A DNA stretch of 64,000 bases. Origin: Alopecurus myosuroides (taxonomy: Eukaryota; Streptophyta; Magnoliopsida; Poales; Poaceae). The translations under genes were made by a program, and so were the position numbers. The DNA is taken from contig CM054060.1 in NCBI GenBank assembly GCA_028641055.1, positions 316,933,344 through 316,997,343 of the forward strand, read 5' to 3'. Every line of letters begins with the position of its first letter. Within the stretch, counting starts at the first letter, position 1. Shown piece by piece: positions 46,535 through 56,104 of the stretch. The notes under the pieces were generated by a model. The model was not told the DNA's origin. It saw only the letters and a list, made by a program, of their open reading frames with translations, and ran no database searches.

Positions 46535-46547
46535 TTCTGGGGACTAC
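46535..46547 (+). other. polypurine tract of G4
   Basis: ATTCTGGGGACTAC immediately before the 3' LTR at 46548. Confidence 0.75.
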
Positions 46548-47047
46548 TGATGGAGGGATGATAACCCGGTAGGCCAACGCCAAGGAGTAACTCGGCCCAA
46601 AGGACGCTGCGCAAAGACCCGGCTTAGGATAAAGGAGCTTCTAGAAGGCCCAAGTTCGTAGCTTCTAGAAGGCCCAAGTTTGTAGGCCTGGTAACCCGGG
46701 TTGTGGGTTCCGGTAAGGAAATTTAGGGTTTGTATGCGTGTCCGGGTAGGATTCAGAGTACGCCTTGGAGAGCAGGCCAGGGGGTCCGGATATTATATAA
46801 TCCGGCCCCTAGGTTTAGTTCCAGAGAGATCCAAGAGTTCGAGCAATATCGCTAGGTATCGAGTATCCAGTGTAATACGAGAGTTGAGTTAATATATCTA
46901 GATCGGAGACTCGGCGACTTGATTGCCGGCTACCAGATCGCATATCATCATGTTTTCCTCTGAGCTAAACCCTCTCCCAAACACCAGAGTTGATTTGCCC
47001 CAAGACAAGTTACCCCCGGTAACGTCTGCCGTGATTATCCCACGACA
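46548..47047 (+). repeat. 3' LTR of G4, with 24-bp internal duplication
   Basis: 500 bp. The 24-bp segment starting GCTTCTAGAAGGCCC occurs twice in tandem at 46637-46660 and 46661-46684, against once in the 5' LTR. It doubles the heat-shock-like core. TATA-like TATTATATAA lies downstream at about 46791-46800. Confidence 0.93.
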
Positions 47048-47465
47048 AGTATAGCCCATAGGAACACAAAAAAAAGGTATAACCCACCTCTTTGGAAGAT
47101 TCCCGATGTTTCGTCCGATATAGGAGTTTCACCCTATAAGCGCATGTAAACTCACGAGAGAGAAGTGGATGCCGGTGAAGCGGGTCACACCCCGGAGAGC
47201 AATCTTTGACATCCAAAGCACACAACACACCTATACTAACATGGTATGGAACCCCCTAGCTTGTGTTGGGATCCATACGCTCCGTAGCCCCCCTCCCGGT
47301 GAAACCCTACCCGCTGGAGAAATACCTGACTTATAAGGAAACACGTGGTAACGGCGTCGAAAGGGGGTAGCAATGTGGAACTATTTGCTTGGTTGTGTTA
47401 GGATAGCCTATAGGAACACAAAACAAAAATATAGAACCCACCTCTTCGGAAGATTCACAATGTTT
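47048..47465 (+). repeat. satellite array, about 357-bp unit, right part
   Basis: Resumes at the AGTAT duplication inside the unit that G4 split. It continues with a new unit at about 47211 and breaks off after GAAGATTCACAATGTTTCC at about 47465. With the left part the array has about 5.7 units. Confidence 0.88.
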
Positions 47466-48500
47466 CCACGTCATATTCTTTAAAATCTCTACTACTGTAT
47501 TCGAGGAATCACATTTTAGTGAAGGTTCGTTCTAATGTTTATAAACCCTATTTATATTTTTTCCTATACTTGTATTCAACCTTTATAATGTAATTCCTAA
47601 GTATCACAATTTATTGGATGAATATTCGTATTATTTATTTTCTTTTGAATAATAATGGTTTTAATCGAAAATCGTAAATAAAACAAGTTTGAAACATCAA
47701 AATGAAAAAATAACTTTGGATCTTTCTTAGTCACTCCAAAATGAAGATTTGATGAGTTTTTGACCTTATTTCATTTCCAAAGGTTTGAAACTCATCTCAT
47801 TTCCTTGAACTCTCTACTAGTATGTTCGAGGTATCACATATTAGACAAGGTTTTTTCGTTCCATTCTTTATAAGACAGGTTTTTTTTTCTCGTTACTATA
47901 TGACATAACAATACTATGTGCGTCGGCTTTATATTTTTTCGATATTTTTTTGAATTATGTATGCTCATTTCAAGCTTGGTCAACCCTCTCTTGACCCAGC
48001 CGAAAAGCTTCTAGAAGGACACCGAGAGATTCGACCTGGGCTGTTGGATCGACGCCTTCTAGAAGGAATCTTGCATCGGACGGATGCACTAGCAGCCACA
48101 GTGATCCGCGAGACGCTCGTTCTCCGCTCGGATTGGTTGGTCCGTTGGCCACAGGGATCGATGTTTTCTATCTGTTCTACATATGATTTCTTTTCTCTTA
48201 AGTATTAAACCATGTTATTTAAATAAAAATATAAAAAATAGAAGAATTATTCAAAACATAATGAAACTTCAGATTTCCCAAGAGCGATGATTTTTATCTG
48301 TTTTACATATGATTTTTCTATTAAATCATGTTATTTGAATAAAAAATTAAAAAAATATAAGAATTATTCAAAACATAATGAAACTTCAGATTTACACTAT
48401 ATATGTAGAATAGATGTCTAGAAAATTAATTTGGCTGATTTTAAAAGATGCCAAAAAATGTTGAGGCACAAATGGGGGTAATTACCCTAGCTTCGGACCT
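47466..48500. repeat. AT-rich MULE interior with degenerate direct repeats, no gene seen
   Basis: A segment near 47487-47560 (CTCTACTACTGTATTCGAGG) recurs diverged near 47812-47880 (CTCTACTAGTATGTTCGAGG). A second pair of about 120 bp (TCTGTTCTACATATGATT, 48168 region; TCTGTTTTACATATGATT, 48298 region) shares AATTATTCAAAACATAATG. Two HSE-like CTTCTAGAAGG palindromes occur at about 48007 and 48056. No coding sequence is recognised. Confidence 0.55.
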
Positions 48501-48501
48501 C

Positions 48502-49192
48502 TTTTTTTTAGAGAGTACGCCAAGGCGTACCATATATTTATAGAAGGTAGAAAGTTAGGTACAAGAAAGGATTTCCCTGTGCGAACAAAAGGGCAATCAA
48601 AACTCCGACATAAAAGGAAAAAACTAACTAATCATGGTGGTCTAAATCTCCCTCCACTCTTGGCTTGCATCCAAGATTCCAGATCCTCTTTGACTCTAAG
48701 GGTGAGCTCTAACGTACTGAATTGACCTCTGGTGTTTTGAAAGACCCCGGCATTTCGGTTTTTCCAGAGTCTCCAAAAATTCCGGATTACCACTCCATCG
48801 AATTTCCTTTTCTCCTTTCTCTGGAACGGCTTCCTAGCTCTGGCCCACCAAAGCTCTATCTGGTCCATGGGCTCCGGCGAAGTGGTGGAAAGGCCCAGAT
48901 CGGCAAAAACTCTGGCCTAAACCTCGCGGGCAAAAACGCATTGGACTAGGATGTGGTCCGCGGTGTCTTCCTCCTGGAGACAGACGAAGCAGGGGGAGGT
49001 GTGCTCCTGCAGCTTGTGACGCTGCCTCCGATCTGAAGTCCAGATACGGTATTGAGTCGCTAGCCAAGCAAAGATCTTGCTCTTGAGGGGAGCCTCCGCC
49101 AACCAAATCCAGCTGCGCGGTTGGGAGAGCTCCTTCCCCTGGCAGAGGGCCTCGTATGTCTCGCGCGCGGTGTAGGCGCCAGATCTGGAGCA
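48502..49192 (-). mobile_element. LINE-c, 5'-truncated LINE (ORF2 C-terminus)
   Basis: The T-tract at 48503-48510 is the A-tail of a minus-strand LINE. Minus-strand frames encode a zf-RVT block (APLKSKIFAWLATQYRIWTS, CFVCLQEEDTADHILVQC, about 49095-48920). Downstream is NFWRLWKNRNAGVFQN (48785 region), the typical ORF2 C-terminus. A frameshift near 48910 separates them. The insertion splits a ~200-bp repeat unit. Flanking GGACCTC and GGACCATC may be an imperfect target duplication. Confidence 0.7.
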
Positions 49193-49625
49193 GGACCATC
49201 ATTTGAAGCACATTTCTCATGAGAATACAGCGATGGTTTCAAATGAGCATAAATAATTCAAAAAAAATCAAAATGACATGAATCCAACGCACAATGTTGT
49301 TATATGTGATATAGTTGCTCCTCAAATTTATTTGGATAATTTTGCCATGGTCGAATTTTTCATGAAATTACAAACGGGGGTGTTTACCCTACCTTCAAAC
49401 CTCATTTGAAGCACATTTCTCATGAGAATAGAGCGATGGTTTCAAATGAGCATAAATAATTCAAAAAAAATCAAAATGACATGAATCCAACGCACAATGT
49501 TGTTATATGTGATATAGTTTCTCCTCAAATTTATTTGGATAATTTTGACAAGGTCGAATTTTTCATGAAATTTCAAACGGGGGTGTCTACCATAGCTTGA
49601 GACCTCATTTGAACCACATTTGCCT
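49193..49625 (+). repeat. about 200-bp tandem repeats in the MULE
   Basis: Two nearly identical units (CATTTGAAGCACATTTCTCA at 49199 and 49404) share an internal AATTCAAAAAAAATCAAAAT and end in AAACGGGGGTGT. A partial third starts near 49607. The first unit is continuous with 48470-48501 across LINE-c. Confidence 0.8.
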
Positions 49626-49756
49626 AAAATTTTGGAATGACTTGGTTCAACATCATCCAACATTATTCAAACATCATCCAAACTATGTTCTAACTTAGAT
49701 ACATCACCAGTCAACATAAATACAACATTATACAACAGAAATACAACACCAACTTA

Positions 49757-51607
49757 GTCTAAATAGCGTCGAGGCTTCTTTGTGATCCTTGGCTGTTTTG
49801 GTGGCCCTTTGCTCCTTGTGCTCATCTTTCTCACAGCTTCTTGTCTTCTCCTCTTGGCAGTCGGTACCTTAGCCTTCTTCTTTGAAAATACACCAGATTT
49901 GTACAAAACATAAATGATCATGATAAATAAAAATGAAAAATGGTGAGATCATGGCAGGATTTACATACCCATCTGAAAATGGAACTGGTGAGATCATGGC
50001 AGAATCATCGAATGGAGTATCCAATGAAACTGGTGAGATCATGGCAGGATCATCGACTGGAGCATCCAGCAAATCATCAGCCGGAGCATCCAATGAAAAT
50101 GGTGAGATCATGGCAGGATCATCGACTGGAGCATCCAGCGGATCATCAGCTGAAGCATCCAGCGGATCATCAGCTGGAGCATCTAGAGCATCCATCGGAT
50201 CATCAACGGGAGCATCAAGAGGATAATCGATTGGAGCATCATGGACTTGATCGTCATTTGAATAATCATTTGGATCATGGACTTGGTCATCATTTTCAAA
50301 TGCTGCATCATCTAAATCACTTGACTCCTGATCATCATTTTCAAATGTTGCATCCGGTTGCTGATCATCATTTTCAAATGCTGCATCCGGCTGCTGACCA
50401 TCATTTTCATCAGGAATACTCTCTCCAAACCCTGGATCTACTGCGTTATCACAATATTTGCCGAAATGAGCAGTCCCACCACACCTTGTGCACTTACGCA
50501 CCCTCGCTCCAACTCCACCTTCACTGCGACGTCGGTGTCGACTCTTCCTCGGTCTACCTGCAGCTCTCTTCAGAACCGGAGCACAAAGTTTGAATCCAGG
50601 GTCCACTCTATCTCATTGTTGTTTTCCCTCCAAAGCAAGCAAGGCATGTGCATATGTGGATTTGAACATTGCAACAGAGTAGTAATCATGCACATACTGC
50701 TGTATATCCCCTGCTGGACCTGAGATAGAAGTGATGATTGTTTGCTTCCTAAGGGTTGATTCTTGGCATGTGTGAGGAAAAGGGTTCACTTTCACCTGAA
50801 TATTGGTGCTACCACGCATTTTAGATGCGTGCATCCTCCATTGACAATCTTTAGACACACAGTGCACGGTGTAGCGCCTTTTATCGCTCTTATCAATTGT
50901 AAACGCACGTTCTACCTTAATGCAGTACGTCACAAGTGCATTTCTACACTCAGCCATGGAAGAAAAATGCAACCTTCTTCCATAAGAGGGTTCTCAGGGT
51001 TCCATTCAATAGGTGTCCGGTCTTCCTCCTCTTCATCGTCACTGTCAGACTCATATTAGATTTCAGCCCGAGGTGTCCGTTTTAAATTCTGAATAACATC
51101 AGAATATAGCCTTTCTTCATCATCCGCAGAAATGCAGGCATCAGCCTCCACTTCAACATGAACCCTTCTCCCAGTGCCCACACTTGTCGAGCCACCACGT
51201 CGAGTTGGTTTTGAACTGTTCTGGCTAGAATTGACAGTACGGCGTGATGGTCCTGCCACAGAAGATGAACCCGCCACCGTCTGTCCAACTGCCGGCACAA
51301 CCACATCATTCTGCAGCTTCACATGAAAATTCTCTGGCTCCTTATGCTTAGCAAACATGGTAGCGAGCTCTTCATAATTACTAATTTGGATCCAATATTT
51401 TTCCCCATCAAAGTATCTAAATTCCACTTCATCATGCAAACCCCAAGGATATGAGCTGCAAATTATCCCCCCAAAATGTCTGAAACTCCAATTACAATCC
51501 ATTGGGACCGAATAACTGAAACCTCCTTGGTATTTCTTCTTATTGTCTGCATCGACGATGTAGCGCTCCCTTCTAACATTCACCAAGAAAGCAAACCGCA
51601 ACTCCAT
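49757..51607 (-). pseudogene. mudrA-like: MULE transposase (MURA-type) with catalytic core deleted
   Basis: The likely start is MELRFAFLVNVRRERYIVDA at 51607, a PB1-like N-terminus of plant MULE transposases (to about 51300). A Ser-rich linker and acidic block follow, with a stop near 51058. The MuDR DNA-binding domain is at 50966-50760 (SMAECRNALVTYCIKVERAF, CVSKDCQWRMHASKMRGS, FPHTC). Immediately after it comes a sequence normally found past the DDE core and SWIM finger (YVHDYYSVAMFKSTYAHALL, a stop near 50612, then VDPGFKLCAPVLKRAAGRPR). The whole catalytic domain is therefore missing. A CX2CX4HX4C knuckle (CTRCGGTAHFGKYC near 50490), an acidic repeat tail, an intron (about 49885-49970) and a basic last exon (RRRQEAVRKMSTRSKG) end at 49757. 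Confidence 0.8.
49960..50230 (-). repeat. tandem repeats in the acidic tail of the MULE transposase
   Basis: Coding-strand repeats give DAPVDDP, DAPADDP and PAMISP units. At DNA level they are 15-21-bp units around GGATCATCAGCTGGAGCATC and GGTGAGATCATGGCAGGATC. The reading frame is maintained throughout. Confidence 0.75.
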
Positions 51608-52230
51608 CCTAACCCACGAAAACAGAGACGCAATCAGCTGCAAATCAATGGCATCCAATGTCGAATCGACAATTCAAAGATCAGTACTTACCCAATGGGA
51701 ACCCAATCGTGGACGCGGTGTGTCTCCGGACCCAGGTCGCCGCCGCTCTCCATTTCATTCATATCCATTTCCTCGAGCAGGTGGCAGGCAGAGTGCTGAA
51801 ACGAGCGCCCCACCAGCGGCGTCGCAGGACGGCCCTGGCGGTGAAGCAGTTGGTCACGCGGAACGGCCGCGGCGGTGCAGATGGTGCTGGTGGCACAAAT
51901 GTGTGCTGCTGGCCGCCACACAGGTGGCGACACATGTGGCGGTGGGGTGCTGGCTGAGGATCAGGTGGCGGTGGAGCAGGTGGTGGTGGTGCCGCATGTG
52001 ATCGTGGCGCAGCAGGGGGTGGTGCGGCGGCGGCGAGAGTGGCAGCGCACGACGGCGGGTCAACTAAATTGGGCGGCAGCGCACGACGGTGGTGGCGGGA
52101 AGCTCGGGTGTGGAATATTCAACATAGTCAACTAACTGCGCGGTCCCACCTGTAAGCTCCGGACGGCATCAACGAACTTGGCAGTCCCACCCGGACCCAC
52201 TTCGCGAAACGGTGTCTGACTCCTCCGGAC
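51608..52230 (-). other. MULE 5' leader between transposase and right TIR
   Basis: A GC-rich minus-strand leader. Overlapping frames on both strands are His/Arg or Val/Trp rich and look like composition artefacts. It contains GTGGGACCGCGCAG and GTGGGTCC motifs resembling the left subterminal region. Confidence 0.45.
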
Positions 52231-52352
52231 CCACTTCACGAAACGGATTCGACTCCAAACTTACCGTTCCGGCCTCTCCATAGTAGTTGCGCACATACTA
52301 GGGGTAAAACTCAGTAGTAGTGTACCGATGTGCGCAATTCGATAAATGACCC
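52231..52352 (-). repeat. right terminal inverted repeat of the MULE
   Basis: Ends at 52352 with AAATGACCC, followed by the 9-bp duplication ATATTTATT (52353-52361). The conserved block TTGCGCACATACTAGGGG lies at 52287-52304. Confidence 0.75.
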
Positions 52353-52605
52353 ATATTTATTTGTCATAAGAAAAATATTCAAAGATGGCTATGCACAAAC
52401 AATGAGTCGGTATATTTATTTGTCAGTAATGCGCTGCATGTAAATATAAAGATGATCAAAGGGGGAATGATCTCTCCCTTGATACTACGTTGTTAGGTAG
52501 ATGGGATCCCGGTTTATTCGAGTATACCCTGTCGTAGCTAGGACTCGAACCCGGGTGGCTTGGCGCGCACTCGCAGCCTCTAGCCACTGAGCTAGCACTC
52601 GGTTC

Positions 52606-53022
52606 TGCTATAAATCCGAGGCGTTTAATCGATCTACCGAGGCCAAGCAATCAATGCAAACTTGACACCGAGATTTGGTAACGTAGTTCAGCGCTTAACG
52701 CCTACATCTGCGGGGCATGACTACGGGCGCTCCTCCCCATGTACTAGTCAAAGTACCGTCGACGACAAGCCCGTCGATCCAATACAGACGCATCAGATCT
52801 CAGCGCCACGCCGGTCCGGCCGCCCCTTCCACGGGCGCGGGACCGTCCCCTCGTGGTTTTGTGTCTAGCCTACCAGCTTTCGTCTTGTCTATTTGGGCTA
52901 CCCCCGGTGCCTTTATATATTAGGCCAGGTTACACGTGTTCGACTCCAAGACCTAACCTTCCGTCTAATTATAAGTCCTAGTGTAGCTCTACTCATACAC
53001 ATATTCGACATATATTCCAATA
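52606..53022 (-). repeat. 3' LTR of the Copia-like element
   Basis: 417 bp, pairs with 54940-55356. A TTTATATATTAGG tract at about 52912 resembles a TATA region. The last bases are altered (ATA instead of the ACA of the other LTR). Confidence 0.85.
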
Positions 53023-54925
53023 AACTCCACCTTGGCGAATATGACCTTCCATCTTGAAGCCGTCATGCCGAATCTCTATATACCTGGACTTGAACCATTA
53101 ATTATGAGCTCTCTTGCTACTCTCTTGACTCCATATGACTCCACCTGCAACCGTAGTTCCTTCCTTGTTTCACGACAGTCAATGCTCCCACGAAAATTAA
53201 GTTCTTCCGCACTCTTGTCTTGTGCTCCCAAATCTCCGGAGTATCTGTCCACCGCCATCACACAACGATCATAAAGTCACCATATCGACAACGCCGTTGC
53301 ATCGTCACCTTGGTAGCCTCGTCCTTGATCTATGTGAAAGTGAAAAAAAATCACATATTAGGTGTCACAAATAAGAGTTACCTGAACTCATCATTCTCGC
53401 TATTGTTGACTGCATCTCTGAAAGTTTGAAGAAATTTCGTCGTTGCCTTAAGTCATCTCCAGTCAAATTCACAACTGTCTCATCACCGCTTTCGCAGATC
53501 CTCCATGGCCAACGCTCATCCATCTCCATGGTCTTGATAGATAGTTACCATCATGAACATGTTACTCGCCAACACTGCTTCAGCACCCCTTGCACTCATG
53601 TCTGACCACCAGTGCCCAGGTCTGTCGCTGTGTCCCATGCTTACCGCACGCCTCGCCGCTATTACCGCGTCGAGCATCCGCGATCTTTGCCAAGATCTAT
53701 CGTGTAGCTAACCCACACCACCTTAGGCCCCACTGCAGATAACCATCGGTCATACCTGACCAATGCCGAGTTTCACGCATCTCTCCGAACCCTAAGCTCC
53801 AGTCCAAAACAACGTGCTTCTCGCCTTCCCGCTAAAATAGGCTTCGACTCTTCGAGATCTTACGTCGTAGCCCCTCCATCAGCCGAGTGGAATCGTTAGA
53901 CACCATCTCCACTTTCAACATGACTCCACGATAGATGATCAGTCCACCCTGCGCCATGTCGACCTCAAGATATTACATGTGCACCATCTTGAATCAACCC
54001 CATGCCATCGCATGTTGAAGCACGCATAACAATGCGATGCGTGTTGTCACGCCACAGAATACGGACACCATCAGCCATCATGATCCTACGTCGTCATCAC
54101 CGATCTTCACCGTCTTCTGTCCCGTCAGACTGTCTAGTCCAACCCAGCCGGACGCATCCGACTGCAACCATGCTCCACCTTGCGCCTAGTACACCCTGCA
54201 AATTTCCGTGCACCATCCGGTGCCCTGTATATGCATGGTCTCCACATCATTTTTCCGTATCCTGCCATGCTACCATGCATCCTGTACACAATCATTATAC
54301 CAACCAAAGAAATATCGAGAAGAACATCCATAGTGCTTTCCCGGGTGCACGTATCAAAGAATCGCTTGCCTATTGTATCCACGAACTTAGCCATCCACCT
54401 TATTTCACGTGCACTCCAAAGCCCATGAATAAATTATTATTCTTGTTTCTTGCTTCGACCCGATGGCATGCAACATGCACAATACATATGACGCGCCTCC
54501 ATTTTTTCTTAACAAAAACTCGTTGACTTGCAGCTTCCGATGGATCAACCGTAGAGGACACGCACGCTTTCCTGGTCAGCTTGCATCACCTGAGCGGAAA
54601 ACCCCTTGGGCCGCCAGCTGCCGCTGCCCACCTTCCGTCCCCCAACACAACTGCTAGGCGTAGATCCATCCGATCTCGTCGGGAGCTTTGCCCAGCTTCC
54701 TGTCCTGCGAGCGCTCCCGCGTGGACTGCCACCACACGCCGCTCCCGATCTGATCCGCCGTGGCACAACCGCCATTGCCGATTACGATTGGTACTCAACA
54801 CGACGATCTCTGACGGCCGCCGAATAATCCTGCGAATTCGCGATCTTCTCGCGTGCACCATGATCATCTGCGGTTGGGCTTCGTCGTTCTTCCTCTAGAT
54901 CAATAAACCGCGACCTTCGAACCTT

Positions 54926-54937
54926 GCTCTGATACCA
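54926..54937 (-). other. primer-binding site (initiator Met tRNA type)
   Basis: The plus strand GCTCTGATACCA is the reverse complement of TGGTATCAGAGC, two bases inside the right LTR. Confidence 0.9.
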
Positions 54938-54939
54938 CT

Positions 54940-55356
54940 TGTTATAAATCTGAGGCTCTTAATCGATCTACCGAGGCCAAACAATCTCAGCAGACTTGAC
55001 ACCGAGATTTGGTAACGCAGTTCAGCGCTTAACGCCTACATCTGCGGGGCATGACTACGGGCGCTCCTCCCCATGTACTAGTCAAAGTACTGTCGACGAC
55101 AAGCCCTTCGAGGCAATACAGACGCACCAGATCTCAACACCACGCCGGTCCGGCCGCCCCTGCCACGGGCGCCTGACCGTCCCCTCGTGATCTTCTGTCT
55201 AGCCTACCAGCTTTCGTCTTGTCTATTTGGGCTACCCCTGGTGTCTTTATATATTAGGCCAGGTTACACGTGTTCGACTCCAACACCTAACCTTCCGTCT
55301 AACTACAAGTTCTAGTGTAGCCGTACTCGTACACATATTCGACACATATTGTAACA
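54940..55356 (-). repeat. 5' LTR of the Copia-like element
   Basis: 417 bp from TGTTATAAATCTG to CACATATTGTAACA on the plus strand. Confidence 0.88.
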
Positions 55357-55517
55357 AGTTCCCCGCTGCATGTAAATATTATAGGGTGCCACTTTGGAAG
55401 CTGATTGAGAAGAGCACGGCTGGTGTCGCGTTTGTGGCTAATCTGAAATCCGAATGAGAGAGCCGACCATCTTATGTTTGCGATCAACTCGAGGTTAATT
55501 GCCGGGATACACATATG

Positions 55518-56044
55518 TGTCATGATAAGATTACCTTTCTCTTTTGTGGTTGATCGGCAAGAGCCAAGAGGCCAGCAGAACAAATTCAAACAAATATTGT
55601 AACTTATCTCTTAAGAGATCTAACCGCAGGGCTATTTGTGCCCCGAGGTTGCTCCCGGCTGGTTTCCCTTTGTGTCCCCACATGGCAGGGAGAGCGCTAT
55701 GTTCAGGCGGTAAAGTTGTTGTCGTGGCGATGCAGTTAGTTTTGGCCGTGCGTTGGCTTTCCGCATCCATGGTAGTACGTGCCCACTTTGGTTGGAGTTG
55801 GTTCGTGTGTTCCCTTTTATTCTTCTCCCTTCCCTGGTGGTGGTGTATCTGTTTGCCTTTTCCTCTTCTATCGGTTAGCGGCGACAATTCTTCTTGGCTT
55901 GCCTTTTCTCTGTAAGCATCACGGAAGGATTCAATCGAGGAATTACGAAATTGGATCAGTTTGGAGATCGCTCGATCCTCCCAACCACCCCCGAGCGAGT
56001 ACAACAGTACAAATTCATACGGCACTGCCGTCCAATTTCCTACA
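55518..56044 (-). repeat. candidate 3' LTR of the Reina-type element
   Basis: The right boundary is set by the purine tract followed on the minus strand by TGTAGGAAATTGGACGG. The left boundary (TGTCATGATAAG on the plus strand) is the nearest TG that makes TGT...ACA ends and is uncertain. There is no second LTR to compare with. Confidence 0.4.
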
Positions 56045-56104
56045 GTTTCCTTCCTACCCTCTCTCTCTGTCGAGCAGGTCCTTAAATTGCACTCGGTAGC
56101 AGCT

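Larger units (their letters stand above)
36904..47047 (+). mobile_element. Tat-lineage Ty3/Gypsy retrotransposon G4, complete ends, pol deleted
   Basis: LTRs at 36904-37379 (476 bp) and 46548-47047 (500 bp) differ by about 7 substitutions plus a 24-bp tandem duplication in the 3' copy. A perfect 5-bp duplication AGTAT lies at 36899-36903 and 47048-47052. The order on the plus strand is primer-binding site, gag, protease and the first part of RT. A deletion scar near 40980-41000 removes the rest of RT, RNase H and integrase. A non-coding region and an antisense gene (minus, 45362-42116) follow, then the polypurine tract. It is the only Gypsy copy here on the plus strand, and it is inserted in the satellite array. 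Confidence 0.95.
21733..52352 (-). mobile_element. 30.6-kb Mutator-like element (MULE) carrying nested insertions and a satellite array
   Basis: The left end GGGTTATTTAACAGGG and the right end (reverse complement GGGTCATTTATCGAA) are flanked by the identical 9-bp sequence ATATTTATT at 21724-21732 and 52353-52361, the 9-bp duplication length typical of MULEs. The inner TIR parts share a CTNAGTTTTNCCCCTAGTNTGTGCGCAA block (21800-21827 and 52287-52314). The transposase gene lies near the right end (49757-51607, minus strand), as expected for MURA. Removing G3 (10.6 kb) and G4 (10.1 kb) leaves about 9.8 kb, which is a normal MULE size even with its satellite and other cargo. The transposase is defective, so the copy is non-autonomous. 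Confidence 0.82.
52606..55356 (-). mobile_element. non-autonomous Copia-like LTR element without coding capacity
   Basis: Two 417-bp LTRs (52606-53022 and 54940-55356) flank 1.9 kb of non-coding DNA. The minus strand has the initiator-Met primer site TGGTATCAGAGC (54926-54937) next to the right LTR, and a purine tract CCAAGGTGGAGTT (53023-53035) next to the left LTR. Flanking GGTTC (52601-52605) and AGTTC (55357-55361) form a 5-bp duplication with one mismatch. The internal region has only short frames. Copia affiliation is inferred from the primer site and purine tract. Confidence 0.8.
52448..55363 (-). mobile_element. tRNA-derived SINE, split by a Copia-like element
   Basis: On the minus strand a perfect A box TAGCTCAGTGG (52584-52594) and B box GGTTCGAGTCC (52541-52551) define a tRNA-like head. 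A body of about 90 bp follows, ending in a short T-rich 3' end near 52448. The 16-bp sequence CGCTGCATGTAAATAT flanks it at 52432-52447 and 55364-55379, a convincing SINE target duplication. The copy was interrupted near its 5' end by the element at 52606-55356. Uninterrupted length is about 165 bp. The family is not named here. Confidence 0.82.

Noticed and set aside
49940..50593. Plus-strand His-rich 217-codon frame
   Set aside because: Antisense shadow of the repeat-rich tail of the MULE transposase.
51854..52135. Frames in the MULE leader with His or Trp/Val runs
   Set aside because: Composition artefacts of a GC-rich leader; they overlap on opposite strands.
52541..52594. Possible functional tRNA gene
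   Set aside because: A and B boxes are present but no cloverleaf with acceptor stem; body and target duplication show a SINE.
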